DNA of 64,000 nucleotides from assembly GCA_050633105.1 (NCBI GenBank), contig JBOEFW010000002.1, forward strand, positions 1 to 64,000, in the 5' to 3' direction. Positions 1 through 8,474 of this stretch are shown piece by piece. Numbering within the stretch: position 1 is the first letter of the stretch; the number at the start of each line of letters is the position of its first letter. The notes under the pieces were generated by a model. The model saw nothing but the letters and a program-made list of their open reading frames with translations, did not search any database and was not told the DNA's origin. The DNA comes from Aureispira sp050633105. GTDB taxonomy: Bacteria; Bacteroidota; Bacteroidia; Chitinophagales; Saprospiraceae. The position numbers and the translations under genes were made by a program.

Positions 1-57
1 CCACCGGGATCTACACGCGTAAGATCGTCGGCAGCGTCAGATGTGTATAAGAGACAG
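1..57 (+). other. Illumina Nextera adapter contamination (P5 + i5 index + transposase end)
   Basis: Bases 1-16 match the 3' part of the Illumina P5 oligo with one mismatch (G for A at base 7). Bases 17-24 (GCGTAAGA) have the form of an i5 index and match the Nextera index I know as S517/N517. Bases 25-38 are the Nextera Read-1 overhang and 39-57 are the 19-base Tn5 mosaic end AGATGTGTATAAGAGACAG. The order and spacing are exactly those of a library molecule, so this is untrimmed adapter at a contig end, not genomic DNA or a native Tn5 end. Genomic sequence begins at 58. Confidence 0.98.
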
Positions 58-3000
58 GTGGGAGTAACGTTAGAACATCCCAAAGCGCAACAAGTAATCG
101 TGTCAGGTGTGCCATCTGCACAGGTATTTCCTGACAGAGGAGTAATAATCATTGTAACACATTGGTTGAGACTTAGTCCTGTTACTTGAAAGGAATCTAA
201 GGTAGCAGCAATGATTTGAGGTGCTCCACCATCAATGCTTACACTATAAGAAGCGGCTCCAAAAACAGGTGCCCAATTAAAGGTGACCGAATTTTGAGTG
301 ACATTCCCACAAATAGTAATAGGAGAAGGTAAGGCGGAGTCAATGACAACATCAATGGAGGCAGTATCACTACAACCAAATAGATTGGTAGAGATAACAT
401 TGTATGTTGTATTTACACTAGGGTTCACAATCGGACTATCACAAGCCGTACAACTAATGGTACCATTATTAGGAGACCAAGAAAAGGTCGAAGCAGATAA
501 GTCTTTGAAATTTAAGAACCAGTCAGATAGATTCCCTGTTCCTCCACCAACAGCACCACTGTTGTGTATAATCATTAAAGTCCAATTACCATTAGCATCC
601 GCTCCTAGTAAGGGATTAAATCCGCCTAAACCACCTTCTGGTAAATAATCACGAGAGACAAGGGGAGGAGAAAATGGCATCAGAGCAATAGCTCTATTGG
701 AAGGGGATAAAAAGAAGTTACTTAAGGGAAGGACCATATTTAATCCCCCGCGATTGAGCATAATGGTGGCTACCTCGCCACTTGGTGCAATTAAGTAGAT
801 CTCTGTATGGAAAAGGGCATTCATACTAAATCCTAAGCCCATACTAAGGCTACTAATCAGGGTGGAATTAATTCTATTAGGAGCTACATTGGATACATTT
901 AAGATAAATCTATTGGTATCCTGTGCTAGTATAGCTCTATTTCCTGTATAAGAAAATAACTGATCAGGGTTACTAGGAAGTACACTGGCTCCAATTTGTC
1001 CATTACTACCATTACAAATCGTAATATCATTGGTAGGTAGGATGAGGGCATTATATGGAGTTTGAATACGTAGTGTATCTATTTGTTCTGGACAAATGCT
1101 ATCGTTATAACGTAAAACATAATTTTGGGCACCCAATAAGATTGCCTGAGGATTAGGAATGGTCGTGCCACTCAAATTGATGGCAGGAGACCATTGATAA
1201 GTAGCTATTGGTGGAACTGCTCCACTATAACTAACTAAGGCACCAAATTGTAAGGTATCTATCTCATTATCACAAATAGCATAACGATCAGAAACAGGCC
1301 TGAACTCAGCAATGTCAATAATATCAATGACATCATTTTCAGTAGATATACAGAGGCCATTGGTAATGGTATACTGCACTAAATGCCCCCCTAAAGTGGC
1401 GGTATCTACATTGATAAAACCTGTGGTAGGGTTAATAGAGGTATTAGGATTGGCTAAGAAGCTTCCTCCTGTTTGCCCCAAAATAGTAGGAGTCGCATGA
1501 ATTCCTGCTGCTCGACACCAAATATCAGTTGGATAAGTGAATCTAGCATCTGGAACAGTATCAATAGTAATTTCTAAGGTGTCAACAGCACAAAGAGAAC
1601 TTGGATCAGGGATATACAATACTTGAAACGTACCATCTGTCGAAGCATCTAAATCTATAATACCTGTAGCGGTATCTATGACTAAACCTGGAGGATTGGA
1701 AAGTAATTGAGAAAAGACCCCTGAAGAATCACTAATGAATGGAATGGGGTCTGATTGATCTTGACAATAGCGATCGGTAGGATAAGAAACAGCTAAGTCA
1801 GTGATCGCAATGGTCTGTTGAAACGTGACCACACAATTCCCTAGACCAACAGTATAACTAATAATATAATTCCCAACAGGAGTTGCACTAAGGTCGATTA
1901 AACCTGTCGTAGAATTGATGACCACGCCAGCAGTAGACGTAAAAATACCTCCTGGATCACCCAAAATAGTAGGGGTAGGATCAGGAGCCGTATTACAATA
2001 GGATAATTGCGGGTAGGTAAAGGTAGGGTTAGGAGCGTCTTGAATGGTAATTCTAATAGAATCAGAAGGACAAATAGCCAAGGCGGTATCGACTAAATAA
2101 ACAACATCATAGGTTCCTATCAAAGAGGAATCTATGTCAATAATTCCTGTAATGGAGTCAATCACTAGGCCAGGCAAATTAGAAGATGCTTGAACAAAAA
2201 CTCCTGTAGAATCCCCAATAATAATGGGAACAGGATTAGGATCATTTTTACAATAGGTCCTTCGACTAAAGTCCGCACCATTCACCCGCAGGGCAAAACT
2301 AGAAAAATTAATGGCGGGGATCGGGCAAAAATTATCGTTGACGGTTACTGTAAAAGGATAAATACCAGGCACGAGTAAGCTTGGATCAACAAAAAAGGTG
2401 ATGAGAACAGAGTCAATAACCGAGTCATCAACAATATACGTCATCGCTCCATTAGGAATGGCATTGGGACCATTACTAGTAATGGTTAGAGAATCTCCTA
2501 AAAAATCTTGGGCTAAAATGGTAAAGGAAGCAGGGCCATTTCTACACATACTATAGGTAGAACTATCAAAGGTGAAAATAGAGCCTGTTACATCATTTGT
2601 GGTACTCACAATAGGAGAGACATTGCTACAATTAGTCAATACCGTAATTTGTACTTCTCGGATGGTAGTGGCAATAACCACCCCATTGCGTATCTCTTCT
2701 ATCTTGACCGCGACCATGGTGATTTGTGTCGTATTATCTAAGGGTAAGAAGGTCATTTGACCTGTAGTCGAATCAAATTGAAAGGTTGTACCTGGTTCGA
2801 TGGCGATAGGTGTGGTGGCACTCAATCCTCCAACAAAAGGAATAGGCGTACTACCTGTTCCCACAGATGCGGCAGGAGCAACTAATGAAAAAACCAAAGT
2901 GTCACCATCTGGATCAAATACCCCATGGTTATAGGAAGTCCAGACACTATCACAAGTATAGAGCGTGGGTAAATTGGAAAATTGAACAGAGTTGTTACAA

Positions 3001-3503
3001 GGCCTGACACGCGTATCAATGGAAGTAGAAACAATGGTACTCCTACTAGATGGAGTTTGTAGGTTGGTAATAGCACCCGTTCGACAACAGTTGGAAGCGG
3101 TAGCTTCCCAAACACAGTTGGCAGGTAGATTAACAATACCTTGATAAAACATTTGCCCAATACCAGGTTGAGAGCCTCCATTACAGGTAGACGTTCTTGG
3201 ATCACACAAGGGCGAAACATCTATATTAGAGAGGCTATCAACTCGGTCTAATCGAACAAAAGCAGGCGCTAAACTACAACCTGCCGTTGGACTGGTAAAA
3301 TTAATGGTCTCTGAAGAACCTAACCCACTACTAGTATTACAATCATAATAACAAGTCAAGGTGAATTCATATTGCTGCCCACCTAAACAGCGGTAGCTAA
3401 TGGTACAGCCTAATGTATGGGAGGCTAAGAGTTGTTGAGAACAGCTACAAAATAGGAGTAGCAGCCCAACAAATCGGAGCAAGGAGTAAAAAGAACGAGA
3501 CAT
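58..3503 (-). CDS. Large secreted repeat protein with P-like domain, 3' end cut by contig edge
   Basis: An uninterrupted minus-strand frame runs from ATG at 3503 to the adapter junction (about 1148 codons, no stop), so the gene is 3'-truncated. It begins MSRSFYSLLRFVGLLLLF followed by CSCSQQLLAS, a signal peptide. After a Cys-rich N-terminal region come four degenerate repeats of about 80 residues (roughly 414-733), each starting near Tyr-Cys followed by a D-P-x-P-x-I-x-G motif and then PGLVID-x-x-TGIIDLD. Residues about 870-1000 look like a proprotein-convertase P domain (E-I-x-L-x-A-P-S-G-E, then N-G-N-W-T-L). The last part resembles a fibronectin-III domain (V-T-F-N-W-A-P). Inference: a Bacteroidota surface protein whose lost C-terminus probably carried a T9SS or CHU_C sorting domain. 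Exact function is unknown. Confidence 0.85.
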
Positions 3504-3624
3504 AAATATAAGTTTTAAAAGAGTCTTAAAGGGATCGATCCTAGGAAGGTAGGATGACTGTGGTTGCTAGTAGAACGTAGAAAGAGTGTAATCTGTCTAT
3601 CCTTGCCCCCCCAAAAAATATAAA

Positions 3625-3665
3625 AAAGATAGCCTTTGATACATAAAGTATCAAAGGCTATCTTT
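3625..3665 (-). terminator. Intrinsic terminator downstream of bshA
   Basis: A perfect 17-bp stem (3625-3641 pairs with 3649-3665) encloses a 7-base loop. Read on the minus strand it is followed by a T-rich run, as expected for factor-independent termination of bshA, and it separates bshA from the secreted-protein gene starting at 3503. Confidence 0.85.
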
Positions 3666-3685
3666 AATGCTTATAAAGGCTTGAT

Positions 3686-4840
3686 TTATAGGTCTTCTTC
3701 TACTTTAGAATAAACAGAGTCTTCTATTATTTGTTGATAGTATTCTTCATATATTGGAACAATATTGTGAATATCGAAACGTTTTGCTTGTTGAAGCGCA
3801 TTTTCGCGAAATTGTTGATGAATGGTTGCTTTTTCTAAGATTTTTAGGCCATTAGCTGCCATATCTTCTACATCACCAATGGGACTTAAGTAACCTGTTT
3901 CACCGTGGATGTTTACCTCCGCTAATCCTCCTGCATTAGAGGAAATAACAGGCACTTCACACGCCATTGCTTCTAGGGCAGATAAGCCAAAACTCTCACT
4001 ACTAGATGGCATGATAAATAAATCAGAAATAGCTAACAGTTCCTCTACTGCATCTTGTTTTCCTAAGAAAGAAATGTGATCACACAAATGTAATTCTCGG
4101 CACAATTGTTCTAGGTTTTGACGTTCGGGGCCATCACCAATCAACATTAATTTGCAGGGAATACTACGTTGTAGAATATCAAATACACGAATGACATCAT
4201 CGACGCGTTTTACTTTGCGGAAGTTAGAAATATGGGTGAGAATCTTTTCACCATTAGGAGCAATTGCGAGCTTAAAATGATCTTTATTGGTTTTTTTGAA
4301 CCGTTCAAAATCAATAAAATTAGGGATGACTCGAATTTCTTTTTTTACAGCAAAGAAGTTAAGAGTATCTTGTTTAAGGCTTTCAGAAACAGCGGTTAAT
4401 CCGTCTGATTTGTTCATAGCAAATGTCACCGATGGTGCATATGCAGGGTCTTTACCTACTAGTGTAATGTCTGTCCCATGCAACGTGGTAACTACAGGAA
4501 TATAAATTCCTTCACTCAGCAAGATTTTTTTTGCCATATAGGCAACAGAGGCATGAGGAATCGCATAATGAACATGTAGTAAGTCTAATTTTTCATAGCG
4601 AACAACATCAACTAATTTACTCGCTAGAGCGGTTTCGTAAGGTGGATAATCGAATAAAGGATAGCTTGCAAAACGGACTTCTTTGTAAAAGATATTTTTA
4701 TGAAAAGTATCTAAACGGGCAGGTTGTCTATAGGAGATAAAATGAATTTGGTGGCCTCTTTCTGCTAAGCCTTTTCCCAATTCGGTTGCTACAACCCCAG
4801 AACCTCCATAGGTCGGGTAGCATACAATTCCTATTTTCAT
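3686..4840 (-). CDS. bshA: N-acetyl-alpha-D-glucosaminyl L-malate synthase
   Basis: A GT4-family glycosyltransferase of 384 residues that joins UDP-GlcNAc to L-malate, the first step of bacillithiol synthesis in the cytoplasm. The start at 4840 gives MKIGIVCYPTYGGSGVVATE, the characteristic BshA N-terminus; a longer frame to 4885 adds residues without similarity and would overlap the promoter region. The acceptor-side segment (LLHVHYAIPHA, then TTLHGTDITLVG) and the C-terminal sugar-nucleotide site (MPSSSESFGLSALEAMAC, with the E-x7-E pattern) are intact. It is monocistronic, divergent from nadC, with its own promoter and terminator. bshB and bshC are not in the window. Confidence 0.95.
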   Translation of the reverse strand: MKIGIVCYPTYGGSGVVATELGKGLAERGHQIHFISYRQPARLDTFHKNIFYKEVRFASYPLFDYPPYETALASKLVDVVRYEKLDLLHVHYAIPHASVAYMAKKILLSEGIYIPVVTTLHGTDITLVGKDPAYAPSVTFAMNKSDGLTAVSESLKQDTLNFFAVKKEIRVIPNFIDFERFKKTNKDHFKLAIAPNGEKILTHISNFRKVKRVDDVIRVFDILQRSIPCKLMLIGDGPERQNLEQLCRELHLCDHISFLGKQDAVEELLAISDLFIMPSSSESFGLSALEAMACEVPVISSNAGGLAEVNIHGETGYLSPIGDVEDMAANGLKILEKATIHQQFRENALQQAKRFDIHNIVPIYEEYYQQIIEDSVYSKVEEDL

Positions 4841-4889
4841 ACTTTTTATTTTTAATGCACTACAAGAAAAAGTTTGGGGATCCAAGACA

Positions 4890-4920
4890 CAAAGATAAAG
4901 ACTCTTTGGGCGATTCCCAA
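4890..4920 (-). promoter_or_regulatory. Bacteroidota-type promoter for bshA
   Basis: On the minus strand TTG (4920-4918) lies 20 bases before TATCTTTG (4897-4890), a full match to the TTG-N17-23-TAnnTTTG consensus of Bacteroidota primary promoters. It sits 50 bases upstream of the chosen bshA start. Confidence 0.7.
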
Positions 4921-5138
4921 CTAAGTGTTCCTAGAACATACCATTTATTAAATTGTTTTGTTGGAATAGAAAAACAAGCCGCTTCCATCCTTTGAGGAGG
5001 TGCTATAATTTATGTAACTTCATTGTAGCAATGAAGAATAATCAATCATCGCAATAAATTTTACTTAAGAAGCTATTTAAAGGAGTTCTGTTGTTTACAG
5101 TGGTCTTTATTAAATGACATTTAAAACAAAACGTAGCC

Positions 5139-5990
5139 ATGAATCAAATAGAGGAAAGAGAATTGTACCAATTTATTAGCAATGCTTTCTATGAAGATGT
5201 GCGTGATGGAGACCATACCTCCCTTGCTTGTGTTCCTGCGAAGGCAGAAGGACGGGCCAAATTATTAGTCAAAGATCAAGGGGTCTTGGCAGGAGTGGAA
5301 TTGGCAAAACGCATTTTTGACTATGTAGATCCCAAATTTGAAATAGAGGTGTTTATTCAAGATGGCAGTCCTATTCAAGTAGGAGATATTGCTTTTGAGG
5401 TGCGTGGAAAAAGCCGTTCTATTCTTCAAGCAGAGCGTTTGGTGCTCAATGCCATGCAGCGTATGAGTGGTATTGCTACTCTGTCTAGACAATTTGTAAA
5501 AGAGGTGGAAGGGTTGGATGTCCAAATTTTAGATACCCGAAAGACGACTCCTTTATTGCGTTTCTTGGAGAAATGGGCCGTGAGAATAGGAGGCGCAACC
5601 AATTATAGAACAGGGTTATATGATCGTATTATGATCAAAGACAACCACATTGATTTTTGTGGCAGTATCACCAAAGCGGTGAAGCAAACGCAAACTTATC
5701 TTCAAGAAAAACAGCTCGATTTAGAGATTACATTGGAAGTGCGGAATATGGAAGAATTGGAAGAAGCATTAACGGTGGGGCAGATTAATAGAATTATGTT
5801 AGATAACTTTGAACCAGCACTTTTGCGTAAAGCGGTCACGCAGATAGGCGGACAATTTGAGTCAGAAGCTTCTGGTGGAATCACCTTAGATACAGTACGA
5901 AGTTATGCAGAAACTGGGGTTAACTTTATCTCTGTAGGAGCGTTGACACATTCTTTTAAAAGCTTAGATTTGAGTTTAAAGAAAAAATAA
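5139..5990 (+). CDS. nadC: Nicotinate-nucleotide pyrophosphorylase (carboxylating)
   Basis: Quinolinate phosphoribosyltransferase, 283 residues (normal family length), converting quinolinate and PRPP to nicotinate mononucleotide, CO2 and PPi in de novo NAD synthesis. Family signatures are intact: LNAMQRMSGIAT, ILDTRKTTPLLRFLEKWAVR, the substrate-binding HR-like loop before YDRIMIKDNHI, ITLEVRNMEELEEAL, IMLDNF, and the C-terminal EASGGI and ISVGALTHS phosphate-binding elements. It stands alone, divergent from bshA; no nadA or nadB is nearby. The gap upstream (4886-5138) also carries the bshA promoter. Confidence 0.97.
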   Translation: MNQIEERELYQFISNAFYEDVRDGDHTSLACVPAKAEGRAKLLVKDQGVLAGVELAKRIFDYVDPKFEIEVFIQDGSPIQVGDIAFEVRGKSRSILQAERLVLNAMQRMSGIATLSRQFVKEVEGLDVQILDTRKTTPLLRFLEKWAVRIGGATNYRTGLYDRIMIKDNHIDFCGSITKAVKQTQTYLQEKQLDLEITLEVRNMEELEEALTVGQINRIMLDNFEPALLRKAVTQIGGQFESEASGGITLDTVRSYAETGVNFISVGALTHSFKSLDLSLKKK

Positions 5991-6403
5991 TCGGAGGAGG
6001 AGGGCAACAGCAGTTCTTTTAGCGATTTTTAATGCGTTATCTCTTATTATGGGCAAATTTAAGGTTCAATAGATTTGGTAAAGAAGGCTTAATAAATAGA
6101 CTATACTTGTTTTTTAGATAGTTTAGTTAAGTTTATTATTATTAGATTTCTTTACCACGACTGGCAATAGTATAAAATTTGTGTCGTTTGAATTTATAAA
6201 GCGAAAGTGTAAGCAAGGTGAAATTGTCCTTGAGTAGATCAATTTATTATTTGGTGTTTGATGAATGGATAGGTATGTGGGAATTTAAAGACGCTTAGAA
6301 ATAGAATTTTTTCCTTGTTCTTTAGTAGACGGCCAACTTTTATCGTAATCTACCGCTTAGTGGGATTTCTGCTGTATTTTATATCCAAATACTTTTATCC
6401 TTG

Positions 6404-6556
6404 TTAAGCAACAATAAGAGCGGAATAGCAAATCAAACCAATCGTTATAATTTGCAGCCAAAATCTAGGATTTTGACAAACATGATAGCCATAAGACCAG
6501 CAATCGCTGCCTAAATGAAGTAGAGTGAATAATAGAAAAATAAATAAAATTAACAT
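6404..6556 (-). CDS. Possible 50-residue membrane peptide
   Basis: ATG at 6556 opens a 50-residue frame beginning MLILFIFLLFTLLHLG and ending LQIITIGLICYSALIVA. It would have two hydrophobic stretches joined by a short polar loop (GSDCWSYGYHVCQNPRFW) with two Cys. The amphipathic layout looks like a real small membrane protein, but there is no clear Shine-Dalgarno site or promoter and short hydrophobic frames are common by chance in AT-rich DNA. Function unknown. Confidence 0.3.
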   Translation of the reverse strand: MLILFIFLLFTLLHLGSDCWSYGYHVCQNPRFWLQIITIGLICYSALIVA

Positions 6557-6636
6557 AAATTGTAAGAACTAAATAGAATAAAGAGGTGCTAAACTCTTCT
6601 CAAATAGCAGACCAAACCATGACATAAATACGATAA

Positions 6637-6674
6637 ATAGAGGGTACTTTTTTTATTTTTCAAGTACCTTCTAT
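6637..6674. repeat. Hairpin, 13-bp stem with one mismatch
   Basis: Bases 6637-6649 pair with 6662-6674 except for one position, around a T-rich 12-base loop. It could terminate an unannotated transcript from either side; no gene ends next to it. Confidence 0.45.
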
Positions 6675-6791
6675 CTCAAGTGTTTTTATACTAGAACCTA
6701 ACCTACATAAACTGTTACTTGTCTAAAGCCTTTTCTCTTGTTATTATAAGATTAAGCCTTATAAATCAGAGAGCTATATACTTGCTTTATG

Positions 6792-6819
6792 TTGACTTTC
6801 AAATAAAAGTGTAACTTTG
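6792..6819 (+). promoter_or_regulatory. Bacteroidota-type promoter for the TPR gene
   Basis: TTG (6792-6794), 17 bases, then TAACTTTG (6812-6819) matches TTG-N17-23-TAnnTTTG. It predicts a leader of roughly 110 bases before the ATG at 6940. Confidence 0.65.
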
Positions 6820-6939
6820 TAGTCTCTCTCTTGAAAGACTATGGCCTGTCGAGAAATGGTAGGGATTCCAATAAATGTCCTTATCAACTTTTCTTTGAGG
6901 TAGAAGACCATACTAGTAAAGAGTTTTAAAATCCATCAT

Positions 6940-8385
6940 ATGCGACTACATACTACTAAATTTCTTCTCTTAATTTCATTGAGCAGTTGCTTGTGGAGTG
7001 TGCATTTATATGCACAAGGAGCCACAGAAACGAATTTCTGTCAATTAGGAAGCCAATATTATGAGGCGGGGCAGTTGGATAGTGCCTTAGATTACTTTAC
7101 ACAAGCCGTTCAACAAAAAAAAGGTTATACTTATGCTTATTATGGGCGTGGGTTGACCTATTTAGAACGGGAAGAGTATAGACTAGCGAAGGCAGACTTT
7201 GATACAGTTATTGCCCTTAATCCAAGATTTATTAATGTCTATTTTAGCCGTGGACAAAGCCTTGTTTTTCATGGAAGTTATGAAGCCGCGTTAAGTGATT
7301 TTAGAACAGCATTAATGAGTAATCCTCAAAATTATTATGCACACATGGGAATGGGGAGCGCCTATTTGGTCTTGGGCAAAGTAGAGGAGGCGATGCAAAG
7401 TGCTCAAAAAGCAATAGAAGCGGACCCTGAACAAGTAGAGGCCTTGCTTCTAAAAGTAGCAACATTGGAAGCTGCTGGAAAATGGGTGCCTGCTCTTTTG
7501 CATGCTCAAAAAGCAATTGCTTTGGCACCTGAATCAGCGGCCGCTTATGCTTGGGAAGGTCGTTTGCATACGCAACTGAGAGCTTATAAAGAAGCGAAAA
7601 GAAGTTTTGATAAAGCTTTATTTTTGGATGAAAAAGAGGTTGAGGTGTATCGGCAACGAGCACATGCTGCTTGTTTTGTCAAAGATTATAAAGAAGCTAA
7701 AAGAGACTATCAACGAGTGATTGCTTTTCAAAGCAGCAGGCCTTTGTATTTACTGGAAAGTGCTGTGATTGCAGAGAAAGAAGGCGATTTTGAACAAGCG
7801 TTAAAAATTTGCAAAACGATTCTCTATCGCAATCCTGATTGCAGCATCGCTTATGCTCAACAAGTGAAAATCTATCAACGATTGGGGCAATGGGAGAATG
7901 CTTTAGCTTGTTATGAGCGTTTGTTGGATTTATCCATTGAGCCTCAAAACATCTACTTTGAGCGTGGGCAATTGTATTTGCAACAAAAAAATACCACTAA
8001 AGCCCTAGCAGATTTTAATAAAGTTCTTCGTCGAAACCCGAATCATGTTTCTAGCTATTACCAGCGAGCGTTGGCGCATTCTCAAAATAACGCCCCTAAA
8101 ACAGCACTAGAAGACTTAGATGCCGCCTTAAAGTTACAACCTCATTACCAAGAAGCGCTTCAAAGACGAGCTCTTGTTAAACACGAACTCTTTGATTTTA
8201 AGGGGGCTGTTCAAGATTGTAATAAATTATTAAAGTTAAAGTCTAATAACCCAGTCGCTTATGAGCAGCGCGGCCAAGCGAATTATCAAATGGGAAATAA
8301 AAAAGCGGCTTGCCGTGATTGGCAATCAGCACAAGAGTTAAATGGTCGTTTGGCGGAACAACTCCTAGAGGAATACTGCCAATAG
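6940..8385 (+). CDS. Secreted/periplasmic TPR-repeat protein
   Basis: 481 residues. A signal peptide (MRLHTTKFLLLISLSSCLWS to about LYAQG) is followed almost entirely by tetratricopeptide repeats, about a dozen 34-residue units with the A-Y-x-x-R-G ... Y-x-x-A-x-x-D-F-x-x-A-L-x-L-x-P pattern, for example FDTVIALNPRFINVYFSRGQ and DFNKVLRRNPNHVSSYYQRA. TPR arrays bind partner proteins; no catalytic domain is present. It has its own promoter and ends in a strong bidirectional terminator, so it is monocistronic. The partner cannot be told from the sequence. Confidence 0.9.
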   Translation: MRLHTTKFLLLISLSSCLWSVHLYAQGATETNFCQLGSQYYEAGQLDSALDYFTQAVQQKKGYTYAYYGRGLTYLEREEYRLAKADFDTVIALNPRFINVYFSRGQSLVFHGSYEAALSDFRTALMSNPQNYYAHMGMGSAYLVLGKVEEAMQSAQKAIEADPEQVEALLLKVATLEAAGKWVPALLHAQKAIALAPESAAAYAWEGRLHTQLRAYKEAKRSFDKALFLDEKEVEVYRQRAHAACFVKDYKEAKRDYQRVIAFQSSRPLYLLESAVIAEKEGDFEQALKICKTILYRNPDCSIAYAQQVKIYQRLGQWENALACYERLLDLSIEPQNIYFERGQLYLQQKNTTKALADFNKVLRRNPNHVSSYYQRALAHSQNNAPKTALEDLDAALKLQPHYQEALQRRALVKHELFDFKGAVQDCNKLLKLKSNNPVAYEQRGQANYQMGNKKAACRDWQSAQELNGRLAEQLLEEYCQ

Positions 8386-8417
8386 AATGGTTCTGCTATT
8401 CTTATTCTAAGAACAAC

Positions 8418-8460
8418 AAAAAAATAAGGGAAACGATGAAATCGTTTCCCTTATTTTTTT
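8418..8460. terminator. Bidirectional terminator between convergent genes
   Basis: A perfect 20-bp stem (8418-8437 with 8441-8460) and a 3-base loop GAA. A-run on the left and T-run on the right let it serve both the TPR gene (+) and the Na/Pi transporter gene (-). Confidence 0.92.
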
Positions 8461-8474
8461 GCTAGCGGTCTTGT

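Larger units (their letters stand above)
5991..6939. other. Long intergenic region between nadC and the TPR gene
   Basis: Nearly 950 bases with no recognisable gene on either strand apart from one possible 50-residue hydrophobic ORF (6404-6556, minus). It also holds an imperfect hairpin at 6637-6674 and a promoter at 6792-6819. The rest is AT-rich, with stops in all frames and no remnant that I recognise. Confidence 0.6.

Noticed and set aside
39..57. Tn5/IS50 mosaic end suggesting a transposon insertion
   Set aside because: It is joined to the Illumina Read-1 overhang, an index and P5 in library order; it is adapter, not a native transposon end.
298..3220. Several ORFs of 60-116 residues on either strand
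   Set aside because: They are shadow frames of the long minus-strand protein 58-3503, whose frame has clear domains and a signal peptide.
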